The notes below the pieces were generated by a model, which saw only the letters and a program-made list of their open reading frames with translations, was not told where the DNA came from and ran no database searches. A stretch of DNA of 11,802 nucleotides, from assembly GCA_050289385.1 (NCBI GenBank), contig JBNKFQ010000040.1, positions 1 to 11,802 on the forward strand, given 5' to 3'. This DNA is from JBNKFQ01 sp050289385 (GTDB lineage: Bacteria > Pseudomonadota > Gammaproteobacteria > Pseudomonadales > Porticoccaceae). Below, one piece after another: positions 6,215 through 11,802 of this stretch. The translations under genes were made by a program, and so were the position numbers. How positions within the stretch are numbered: position 1 is the first letter of the stretch; the number at the start of each line of letters is the position of its first letter.

Positions 6215-8281
6215 TTACAAGCTCAGGCTGATGGCGACGGTCAGATTGCGCCCATAGCCGAACAGCCGTTCACCGATAGCGACGTCACTGCCAGCGATAC
6301 GGTTGTAGCCAGCCAGGTGGTCCTGGTAGCCTTTGTCCAACAGATTTTCAATACCCGCAGAAACCGTCGTTCGCTCATTCAGATTGTAAAGAGCACGCAG
6401 ATTGACAATGCCATAACCGCTGGTGGCTTGTTCGTTGTTGAAACTGGCAACCCGGTTTTGTGTAGCGTAAAGCACAGATTCGGCCTGTACCTGCAAGGCA
6501 TTTTTTTGGTAAGTCACTGTCAATCGGTGGTTGAGTGGCGCCAGCCGATATAAATGATCGCCGTTATCCTTGCGCTGCCCCCGCACATAGCTCAATACGC
6601 CATCCAGACGCCAGTTTGAATTCACACGTATGCCGTAACCGCTGTCCAGGCCGTACAGCTCGGCATCAATATTGTTGAACTGAAGCGCCGGGGCGCCGCT
6701 CATCATTGTGCTGACCATGTTGGCCACCATGGTCGATGCGGGCGTGCCCTGAATGTAGTTGGAAACGTCGCGGTAAAACAGCTGTGGCGTAAAGTACACC
6801 GTGTTGCTGTTCCAGTTAATGCCTGCAGTCAGTTCAACGGCAGATTCTTCTCTGAGGTCCAGATTGCCAATATAGCTACGGCCATCCCCAAGGCCACCAG
6901 TAGTTGGTAATGGCAACCACAAATACATCTCCTGATACGAGGGTGCGCGGTGTTTGCGAGCGAGGCCAAGTTCCAGGGTTGTGCTGCTGTCAAGAGAGCG
7001 GCTTGTTTTCAACACCAGGTCTGCATAATTGAAAGTGCGGTGGCGATTACTGTTGTTAAACGTCGTGGCCAACGTGCCGACATTCATCCCCATCATGCCC
7101 GATGCGCTAACCGTTGCGGCATCAAGTGTTGCCTGGTTGTAGCGTACGCCGGTTTCCATTTGCCAGTCGCTGATATCGGCACGCCATTCGGCAAACAGGC
7201 CATTGATATCCCGGCGAACACCATTGAAATTTGCCACTGAAAACATGGCATTGGCGGGATTGGTAATTGTGGCGTCCTGGTCTTTACGGGTAGCGTCAAC
7301 ACCAACTTTCAGCGCGCCTGAGGACAAAGGCAGCTCGCCGTTCAAGCCAAATGACAGGTGCCGGGCGTCTGCCTGAATATGGCGGTAGTTCATTGCCATC
7401 ATGGGTGGTATGCGTTGTCGGAAATTGTCCATGCTGTGAGAGACATCGCTGTATGCAACAAAGGCTTTGACCGTTATTTCGTTGATTTCCGTGGAAAAAT
7501 TCAGGCCTGCCAGATCGGTATCAATCAGGTTGATATCCATGGCCAAGGCAGGTGTACCGGTTCCTCCTGTATCGTTTCGGCCAATATATGCCAGTAGCGA
7601 TGTGGCGTCGCTGTGATAACCGTAGCTCAGGTCATATCGGGTGCGCCGATATTGGGTCCCGGTCAGTTCACCACCGTCAAAGTCGGCGTTGTTACCAGTG
7701 TCGTAACTTGCCAGCAGTGCTACCTTGTGGTTCTGGTTGGACACCAGGCCACGCAGCGCCGAACTGGTACCATTGTTGACGCTTTGATAGCGGTTGGCCA
7801 GCTTGCCGCCTAATCCGAAATCTGCGCCACTGCCAAACTCGCCGCGATCAAGCTCTGCTGCCATATGACCTCCCAGCGACTCTTGTGCGGAGCCAACTGA
7901 CGCAATGCCGCGGGAGACATTCAGATGTTTCAGCAGCAATGACGGTGCATAAGACAGCGGTGTGTCCATCGCATTGGGCCCACCGCTGAACATGGGGCTG
8001 CCGTCCAGCTCAATGGACAAACGGTCGCCATACACACCCCGGTACTGGGCAATGCCGGTAATAGCGCCCAGTTTATTGAGGTTTGCACCGGGGATTGTTC
8101 GCAGTAGAGCCGCACTGTCAGCAGCAGCGGAATTGGCTATATCACCAGAAAGCGGATTCTGATCGCGTTGCACATCGCTAATAATCACTTCTTCAATATG
8201 ATCGCTGGCTACAACCATCGAAGCGGTGCAAGACAAAATTATGGGCAGTGATAAAGGGCTAAGAATCGGGCGACGTTTCAT
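6215..8281 (-). CDS. TonB-dependent outer-membrane receptor, copper type (OprC/NosA-like), 688 aa
   Basis: An outer-membrane gated channel driven by TonB. The start at 8281 begins a signal peptide (MKRRPILSPL..., cut near SMVVA-SDH) with GGAA upstream; the frame is open to 8467 but that part does not look like protein. EEVIISD (30-36) is the likely TonB box. The plug domain (about 45-150) has LLRTIPGANL, YRGVYGDRLSIELDG and GGPNAMDTPLSY, which match the TonB-copper receptor family (TIGR01778). The barrel follows and ends in ENLLDKGYQDHLAGYNR and a final strand TVAISLSL. In OprC, Cu is held by a CxxxM pair plus HxM; here Met105 and His282-Ser-Met284 are present but the Cys position reads Gly. 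Methionine-rich loops (MMGMN, IPPMMAMNYRH, MVSTMMSG) also suit copper. Family call strong; metal inferred. Confidence 0.85.
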   Translation of the reverse strand: MKRRPILSPLSLPIILSCTASMVVASDHIEEVIISDVQRDQNPLSGDIANSAAADSAALLRTIPGANLNKLGAITGIAQYRGVYGDRLSIELDGSPMFSGGPNAMDTPLSYAPSLLLKHLNVSRGIASVGSAQESLGGHMAAELDRGEFGSGADFGLGGKLANRYQSVNNGTSSALRGLVSNQNHKVALLASYDTGNNADFDGGELTGTQYRRTRYDLSYGYHSDATSLLAYIGRNDTGGTGTPALAMDINLIDTDLAGLNFSTEINEITVKAFVAYSDVSHSMDNFRQRIPPMMAMNYRHIQADARHLSFGLNGELPLSSGALKVGVDATRKDQDATITNPANAMFSVANFNGVRRDINGLFAEWRADISDWQMETGVRYNQATLDAATVSASGMMGMNVGTLATTFNNSNRHRTFNYADLVLKTSRSLDSSTTLELGLARKHRAPSYQEMYLWLPLPTTGGLGDGRSYIGNLDLREESAVELTAGINWNSNTVYFTPQLFYRDVSNYIQGTPASTMVANMVSTMMSGAPALQFNNIDAELYGLDSGYGIRVNSNWRLDGVLSYVRGQRKDNGDHLYRLAPLNHRLTVTYQKNALQVQAESVLYATQNRVASFNNEQATSGYGIVNLRALYNLNERTTVSAGIENLLDKGYQDHLAGYNRIAGSDVAIGERLFGYGRNLTVAISLSL

Positions 8282-8323
8282 GAAAGTTTCCAGTGCTGCA
8301 GAATGGGGTATTTTCAGGGCAGC

Positions 8324-8369
8324 ATAATAGCGGTATGGCCCGGATTTGAGGATGTGACATTTTGTCGCA
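8324..8369 (-). promoter_or_regulatory. Candidate promoter and operator of the TonB receptor gene
   Basis: A 17-bp dyad TGTGACA-TTT-TGTCGCA (8353-8369) has 7-bp arms with one mismatch. A minus-strand TATTAT (8329-8324) downstream of it could be a -10; the matching -35 is poor. The dyad would then centre near -44, where activators often bind. The regulator is not recognised. Confidence 0.4.
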
Positions 8370-8484
8370 CCTGTTTTCACGTTGACTCGTTTTGCACGGC
8401 TTTGGGCACGGCCGATTGACATTGACTCCTGGTCGCAAGACAGACAGCCCTCGGCTACCTTCAGCAATTTGATTGGCTAGCAGT

Positions 8485-8490
8485 TATAAT
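8485..8490 (+). promoter_or_regulatory. Candidate -10 box of the original prfC promoter
   Basis: A consensus TATAAT lies 46 bp before the prfC start codon on the plus strand. No good -35 is seen at 16-18 bp, so this rests on the hexamer alone. Confidence 0.3.
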
Positions 8491-8536
8491 CCGCAGCTTT
8501 TTAGCCGTTTAACGACACGTAACTACCTGGATTTCG

Positions 8537-8623
8537 ATGAAGCAGTTTTTTGAGGCTCTCAACCGCCGACGCACATTCGCCATCATCTCGCACCCGAATC
8601 AAAGTATCAAAGTCACTGACTGA
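8537..8623 (+). pseudogene. prfC: 5' fragment of prfC (peptide chain release factor 3), cut by integration
   Basis: ATG 8537 opens a 28-codon frame that starts MKQFFEALNRRRTFAIISHP. RF3 proteins begin with the same RRTFAIISHP followed by DAGKTT, the GTP-binding P-loop. Here the frame leaves the RF3 sequence after the proline (about 8595) and ends at TGA 8621-8623, so no GTPase can be made from this fragment. The 5' end of prfC is the established insertion site of SXT/R391-type integrative elements, and an integrase of that type starts 98 bp downstream. In such insertions the rest of prfC is found at the other end of the element, with a replacement 5' end; that end is not in this window. Confidence 0.85.
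8576..8600 (+). other. Probable left attachment junction (attL-like) in prfC
   Basis: Similarity to RF3 stops within this stretch, inside ATCTCGCACCCG (codons I-S-H-P), and AT-richer DNA with the integrase follows. The exact crossover cannot be fixed without the other end or an empty site. Immediately after comes a tandem 8-bp repeat ATCAAAGT (8598-8605, 8606-8613). Confidence 0.6.
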
Positions 8624-8641
8624 CAAGTACAGCCTTAATGG

Positions 8642-8703
8642 TTGCGTACATATTTGAGTCCATAATTCAACTTATCGAGGCTTAAGGAATAATATGTACG
8701 CAA
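8642..8703. repeat. Perfect 13-bp inverted repeat upstream of the integrase
   Basis: TTGCGTACATATT (8642-8654) and its exact reverse complement (8691-8703) are separated by 36 bp and end 18 bp before the integrase start codon. They may be arm-type binding sites for Int or an accessory factor, or an operator over the int promoter. Confidence 0.75.
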
Positions 8704-8721
8704 GGATGTAGGTGATCAATT

Positions 8722-9930
8722 ATGGCTCTTTCAAACGCTTGGCTCAAAGCAAATCTCGGTAAAAAGCGCGAGAAAGAAGAGGAATTTAACGACCGCGACA
8801 ATATGGGGGTTCGGGTGTCGCCTCTTGGTAAGATAACCTTTCAAATGCGCTATCGCTATGACAATAAGCACTGCCGCCTTGATCTTGGCTCTTATCCCAA
8901 AATGTCACTTAAAGAGGCGCGAAGTGAAAATGATCGGCTGCGAAAAGAACTTGAGCAGGGACATAATCCCAAAATCGTTAAGAAGCTTGAAAAGCAGGCG
9001 ATCATCAATGCAAGCTCGTTAAAGTCTATCTTTTGGCAGTGGTATGAAAGTTACTGCAAGACGAAAAAGAAAATGCACCACGAGATCAAGCGCAGTTTTG
9101 AATTATATATTTTACCGGTAATTGGCGATTTGCCTGCTGAGAAAATAACTCTTCACCAATGGCTTGCGATTTTGGAGGAGCACGCTGAAAAACGCCCAGC
9201 CATTGCTGACCGTATTTTGACCAACAGCAAGCAAATGCTCAAATGGGCGGTGAGGCGCAAGCTTATTCCCGTGAGTGTCTTAACAGGTATCAATGCTAAG
9301 GAAGATTTACAGCTTAAAAAAGGTGTGGGGGACAGATCGCTATCTGATGATGAAATTAAATATGTCTGGTTGGCAATTAATGAATCCCGCATGTGTGCCA
9401 AAAATAAGCTGTATTTAAAACTCTGCCTGATATTTGGTTGTCGGAACGGAGAGTTAAGATTAAGCAAGAAAGATCATTTTGATTTTAAAAATATAGTCTG
9501 GACGGTGCCACCAGAAAACCACAAGCTAGGCAAAGTCACCGGCAAGCCATTATTACGTCCGATCATTCCAGAAGTGAGGGTATTGATCGAAGAGGCCATA
9601 GCCTTGAGTGGTGAAGGGGATTACCTATTTAATAACAATGGAACAAATGATCCTATGGGTATAGGTGCGCCTTTGCAACTTCCTTATAACATCATGCAAT
9701 GGCTGCGTAAGAACAAGGGTTATGAAATGGCGCACTGGTCTACGCATGACCTGTGTAAAACCGCTAGAACCAATTTTTCTTCTCTGACAGAGCCGCATAT
9801 TGCTGAGATTATGCTGGGACACAAACTACCGGGCTCTTGGCGTGTCTATGATCATTATGAGTACCTGTCAGAGCAGCAGCAGGCATATAAGGCTTGGTGG
9901 GCAAGACTGGAAGAATTGTTGGCGCTTTAA
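8722..9930 (+). CDS. int: Tyrosine integrase of the SXT/R391-like prfC-site type, 402 aa
   Basis: A site-specific recombinase, P4/CP4-57-like in layout: DUF4102-type N-terminal domain (about 1-90; GVRVSPLGKITFQMRYRY, LDLGSYPKMSLKEAR), core-binding domain (about 98-190), catalytic domain (205-390). Catalytic residues visible: Arg241 (GCRNGEL), a Lys in HKLGK (268-271), His342 (THDL), His367 (LGHK) and nucleophile Tyr376 (VYDHYEYL). The second arginine of the HxxR motif is missing: HDLC instead of HDLR, Cys345 encoded by TGT at 9754-9756, one C-to-T change from CGT. That residue is normally essential, so the enzyme is probably inactive although the frame is whole. The start has AGGTG 8 nt upstream. 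It points away from the prfC fragment and is AT-richer than its neighbours. Confidence 0.92.
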   Translation: MALSNAWLKANLGKKREKEEEFNDRDNMGVRVSPLGKITFQMRYRYDNKHCRLDLGSYPKMSLKEARSENDRLRKELEQGHNPKIVKKLEKQAIINASSLKSIFWQWYESYCKTKKKMHHEIKRSFELYILPVIGDLPAEKITLHQWLAILEEHAEKRPAIADRILTNSKQMLKWAVRRKLIPVSVLTGINAKEDLQLKKGVGDRSLSDDEIKYVWLAINESRMCAKNKLYLKLCLIFGCRNGELRLSKKDHFDFKNIVWTVPPENHKLGKVTGKPLLRPIIPEVRVLIEEAIALSGEGDYLFNNNGTNDPMGIGAPLQLPYNIMQWLRKNKGYEMAHWSTHDLCKTARTNFSSLTEPHIAEIMLGHKLPGSWRVYDHYEYLSEQQQAYKAWWARLEELLAL

Positions 9931-9936
9931 TAATTA

Positions 9937-10569
9937 GAGAGCACAACGCTGCGCCAGTTGCAGAGCTGCTCCGTCAGCTACCGCATTGCCGTTGGCCCCC
10001 CGGGCCGGGCAAAAGGCATTAATGTTGAAAACCCTCCCGCCCATGGACGAGTGGGACTGTTTAGGCCAGACGGCAAAAGTTGAAGGATTTTCATTACACG
10101 TCGGTGTGGCGGCCAACGAAAAGCAGCGGGACAAACTGAATCGGCTGTGCCGCTATGTCGCCCGCCCACCGGTGTCGGAGAAGCGGTTGGAACTCACCGC
10201 GCATGATCAGGTGCGGTATGACGTAAAGGGATTTACTAATGCCGTGGGCGCATGGAAGCGCAGGTACGGCGAACTGAAAACACCCTATAAGGATGGCACG
10301 ACTCACATTATTCTGGACCCACTGGACTTCATTGCCCGTCTGGCGGCCCTGGTTCTTAAACCTCGGGTGAACCTGATCCGTTACCACGGCGTGCTGGCCC
10401 TAAACGCCAGGCACCGCGCAGAAGTCACCCCGTCGGCTCGGGGCAAAGGCGCCAAGAGCAACACCGCCCCCCAACACTCATCCACAGCGCGCAGAGAGCG
10501 GCCGACCACGGACTGGACAGACAAAACGCCACAAGAACGTACCAGTCCATGCGTTGGGCGCAGCGTCTG
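9937..10569 (+). pseudogene. IS91-family transposase remnant, truncated and frameshifted
   Basis: Clear IS91-type (Y2, rolling-circle) transposase sequence: KVEGFSLHVGVAAN, DKLNRLCRYVARPPVSEKRL, LKTPYKDGTTHIILDPLDFI, ARLAALVLKPRVNLIRYHGV. It begins right after the integrase stop with LRQLQSCSVSYRIAVGP in one frame, then shifts by one base at a run of six C (9996-10001) into RAGQKALMLKTLPPMDEW; five C would restore the family reading. The N-terminal zinc-binding part is absent. After GKGAKSN the frame loses similarity, while another frame gives MRWAQRL, resembling the family's TWAQRLKRVF; after that the IS sequence ends. About 17 residues between VRYD and ELKTPY (10220-10270) look extra. It is GC-richer than the integrase. 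Not functional. Confidence 0.8.
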
Positions 10570-10710
10570 TGGACGGCTTATGATGCTAAGCGTTTTGGGT
10601 TAACCGACATTCCCGATGACGTGCCGATGGTTACTCAGGAGCGCGCCTACACATGTCCTGTTTGGTATACGCCACCCTCACAGAGTGAGAGAGGGGAAGA
10701 TGAAAAATGA
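10570..10710 (+). pseudogene. 3' fragment of a DUF3604 protein gene
   Basis: One frame from about 10570 to TGA 10708-10710 reads WTAYDAKRFGLTDIPDDVPM and then VTQERAYTCPVWYTP before a short charged tail. DUF3604 proteins end with a very similar block (RWSTYDA..., IQERAWSSPIWYTP). Only the last 46 codons or so remain; the full protein is several hundred residues long. The upstream side joins directly to IS91-type sequence (MRWAQRL, 10549-10569), so the gene was probably cut by that element or a later deletion. Its stop codon overlaps the cyclophilin start codon (ATGA at 10707-10710), which suggests the two genes formed an operon before the damage. The function of DUF3604 is unknown. Confidence 0.7.
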
Positions 10711-11363
10711 AAAAGATAATATGCGTTCTGACTACTTTTGGGCTGCTGGCATTGAGTGGTTGCTTTTCAATCACAAACGCCAAGGCAAAATCACCTGTTT
10801 ATGTTGTTCTTGAAACCGAACGGGGAAACATTGAACTGGCAATCAATGTCGATAAGGCCCCCTTGTCATCCGCCAGTTTCTTAAAGGCGATCGACCATAG
10901 CCTTTTTGTCGATGGTGGTGGTTTCTGGAGGGCAGTGTGCCCCGATAATGACAGGGGAAGCGCTATCGAAGTGATACAGGGAAGAGTTGCGATCGAGAAT
11001 CTTGTTACTGCTCAGCAATCAACATTACCCTTGATAGACCATGAGAGCACAAAACAAACGGGGCTGCGCCATCTGGACGGGACATTTTCACTCGGTCGTG
11101 CCAAAGGAAGTACGGGTAGCGGAGCGACATTCTTTATTTGCATCGGTGAGCAGCCCGGCCTGGATTATGGCGGCAAGAACACATATAACGAAGGCGAAAT
11201 CCCTGATGCCCTGGGGTTTTCTGCGTTTGGCAAAGTTACCAGGGGTATGGAGGTTGTTCGTGCTATTCAGGAGAGGGAAACACTCGGGACGATAGATTAT
11301 GCTCCTCTGCAAGGTCAAATACTAACCGAACCCGTAACTATCCTGAAAGCCTACAGAAAATAA
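10707..11363 (+). CDS. Cyclophilin-type peptidyl-prolyl isomerase, lipoprotein, 218 aa
   Basis: A periplasmic cyclophilin-fold protein expected to catalyse cis-trans isomerisation of X-Pro bonds. Residues 1-19 are a lipoprotein signal with LSGC, lipidated at Cys19. The domain starts at VYVVLETERGNIELAI (31-46). FWRAV (73-77) carries Arg75, aligning with the catalytic arginine of FHRV; EVIQG (88-92), SGATFFICIGEQPGLDYGG (138-156) and GFSAFGKVTRGMEVVRAI (170-187) follow. The tryptophan and histidine of classical cyclophilins are not kept, and ETGLRHLDGT-type sequence (here KQTGLRHLDGTFSLGR) marks a bacterial subgroup. The ATG at 10707 has GGGGAA 8 nt upstream and overlaps the stop of the DUF3604 fragment. 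With that gene cut, its original promoter may be lost. Confidence 0.88.
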   Translation: MKKIICVLTTFGLLALSGCFSITNAKAKSPVYVVLETERGNIELAINVDKAPLSSASFLKAIDHSLFVDGGGFWRAVCPDNDRGSAIEVIQGRVAIENLVTAQQSTLPLIDHESTKQTGLRHLDGTFSLGRAKGSTGSGATFFICIGEQPGLDYGGKNTYNEGEIPDALGFSAFGKVTRGMEVVRAIQERETLGTIDYAPLQGQILTEPVTILKAYRK

Positions 11364-11415
11364 GACACGATAGATCCAGCCAGAATAAATTGAACAGGCA
11401 CGCCACGTCGATTTG

Positions 11416-11500
11416 TTGGACCAACCAAACGACTCTCCTCGCGCCTTGAATGGCGAATTTTCAGGCGCAACAGCGATGGAACATAAACGTTGACAGGCCC
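11416..11500 (+). repeat. Partial copy of the palindromic element at 5850-6113
   Basis: This stretch aligns without gaps to 6029-6113 at 70 of 85 positions (about 82%), sharing CGACTCTCCTCGCGCCTT-type sequence and an end resembling the terminal repeat. The left half of the element is not present here. It lies 52 bp after the cyclophilin stop. Its internal hairpin is weaker than in the first copy. The remaining spacer (11364-11680) contains no gene I can support; only this repeat, a 7-bp stem (GCAGTTT/AAACTGC, 11505-11529) and the palindrome at 11590 stand out. Confidence 0.8.
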
Positions 11501-11589
11501 TAAAGCAGTTTTTTAAACAGGTAAACTGCCCTCCGATTATGTCCCTGAGCCGCAGGAGTATGCAGCTTGATATAATTGCAAGATTTGAT

Positions 11590-11605
11590 TTCCGAAATTT
11601 CGGAA
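11590..11605. promoter_or_regulatory. Perfect 16-bp palindrome upstream of cysC
   Basis: TTCCGAAATTTCGGAA is an exact palindrome 75 bp before the cysC start. It would overlap the -35 region of a possible promoter with TATGAT at 11619-11624 (17 bp upstream is 11596-11601). It looks like a binding site for a dimeric regulator that I cannot identify. Confidence 0.45.
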
Positions 11606-11680
11606 TTTCTCCAAAATTTATGATATACAGACTCCTTCAATGTTATTAATCGACCTGCCGGGGTAACTGTTGGTGCGAGC

Positions 11681-11802
11681 ATGGAAGACAGTCCTTACCA
11701 GTTAAAAAATCACGTTAGTAAAGCGAATGTAGTCTGGAATCAGACCAGCGTAACCCCGGATATGCGCGCAGCAATCAAGCCTCATCAAGGGAGATGTATC
11801 TG
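11681..11802 (+). CDS. cysC: Adenylyl-sulfate kinase (APS kinase), 3' partial
   Basis: The first 40 codons of a gene that runs off the window. The protein begins MEDSPYQLKNHVSKANVVWN and continues QTSVTPDMRAAIKPHQGRCI, followed by TG, the start of a Trp codon. This matches the N-terminus of APS kinases (NIVWHDSNVTRAQREALNGHKG, then LWFTGLSGSGKST); the P-loop would come within the next 10 residues, just outside the window. APS kinase phosphorylates adenosine 5'-phosphosulfate to PAPS, used for sulfate assimilation or sulfation. The start ATG has GGTG about 7 nt upstream. Whether it is a single-domain enzyme or fused to a sulfurylase cannot be seen. Confidence 0.75.
   Translation, partial: MEDSPYQLKNHVSKANVVWNQTSVTPDMRAAIKPHQGRCI

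Noticed and set aside
5764..6231. 155-codon open frame on the plus strand across the regB start and the repeat element
   Set aside because: It lies over regB coding sequence, the palindromic element and the receptor terminator. No family resemblance; the open frame is a by-product of the repeat.
8353..8369. CRP-like site before the receptor gene
   Set aside because: The TGTGA and TCGCA half-sites are separated by 7 bp instead of 6, and the symmetry centre fits a 7-3-7 dyad, so a CRP assignment is not supported.
8282..8467. In-frame 62-codon extension of the TonB receptor up to 8467
   Set aside because: The signal peptide with a ribosome-binding site starts at 8281, and the extension overlaps promoter-like and dyad sequence. 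It does not resemble a receptor N-terminus.
9153..9467. 104-codon minus-strand frame inside the integrase gene
   Set aside because: It is antisense to an intact integrase with strong family similarity and has no resemblance of its own.
10616..10813. 65-codon plus-strand frame across the cyclophilin start
   Set aside because: It overlaps the DUF3604 tail and the cyclophilin signal peptide in a different frame, and both of those are supported by similarity.
11500..11682. 60-codon minus-strand frame before cysC
   Set aside because: It overlaps the repeat copy edge, the 16-bp palindrome and the region needed for the cysC promoter. No ribosome-binding site or recognisable sequence.

Overview
The window looks like chromosomal DNA of a free-living, respiring gammaproteobacterium, probably a marine or aquatic one. 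Evidence for this is the RegB/RegA redox pair, a TonB receptor of the copper type, a retropepsin-like membrane protease, a glycine-zipper lipoprotein, APS kinase and the general codon style. I cannot name a genus. I saw no rRNA, tRNA or CRISPR array.

Positions 1-5840 are ordinary core and accessory genes. They are a 5'-truncated P1-family (DmpA-type) aminopeptidase with an in-frame 18-bp tandem repeat, a glycine-zipper lipoprotein, a convergent secreted protein of unknown function, a probable two-gene unit (DUF2461 protein, then a membrane-anchored retropepsin-like protease), and a tightly coupled regB-regA operon. A 264-bp MITE-like palindromic element (5850-6113) lies 9 bp upstream of the regB start codon. 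A second, partial copy of its right half is at 11416-11500.

Positions 6121-8490 hold a TonB-dependent receptor of the OprC/NosA copper type with its own terminator and a plausible control region.

Positions 8537-10710 are a layered mobile-DNA scar. It begins with the first ~20 codons of prfC (release factor 3), cut off within the ISHPDAG motif; this is the site used by SXT/R391-type integrative elements. A tyrosine integrase of that type follows, with a perfect 13-bp inverted repeat in front of it. Its second catalytic arginine reads as cysteine. Next come a frameshifted, 5'-truncated IS91-family transposase and the last ~46 codons of a DUF3604 gene, whose stop codon overlaps the start of an intact cyclophilin lipoprotein gene (10707-11363).

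The window ends in the first 40 codons of an APS kinase (cysC), behind a spacer that holds the partial repeat copy and a perfect 16-bp palindrome.

I do not see a clearly new multi-gene system. The most informative signals are the prfC junction with a probably disabled integrase, the palindromic element in front of regB, and the copper receptor whose usual cysteine ligand is missing.
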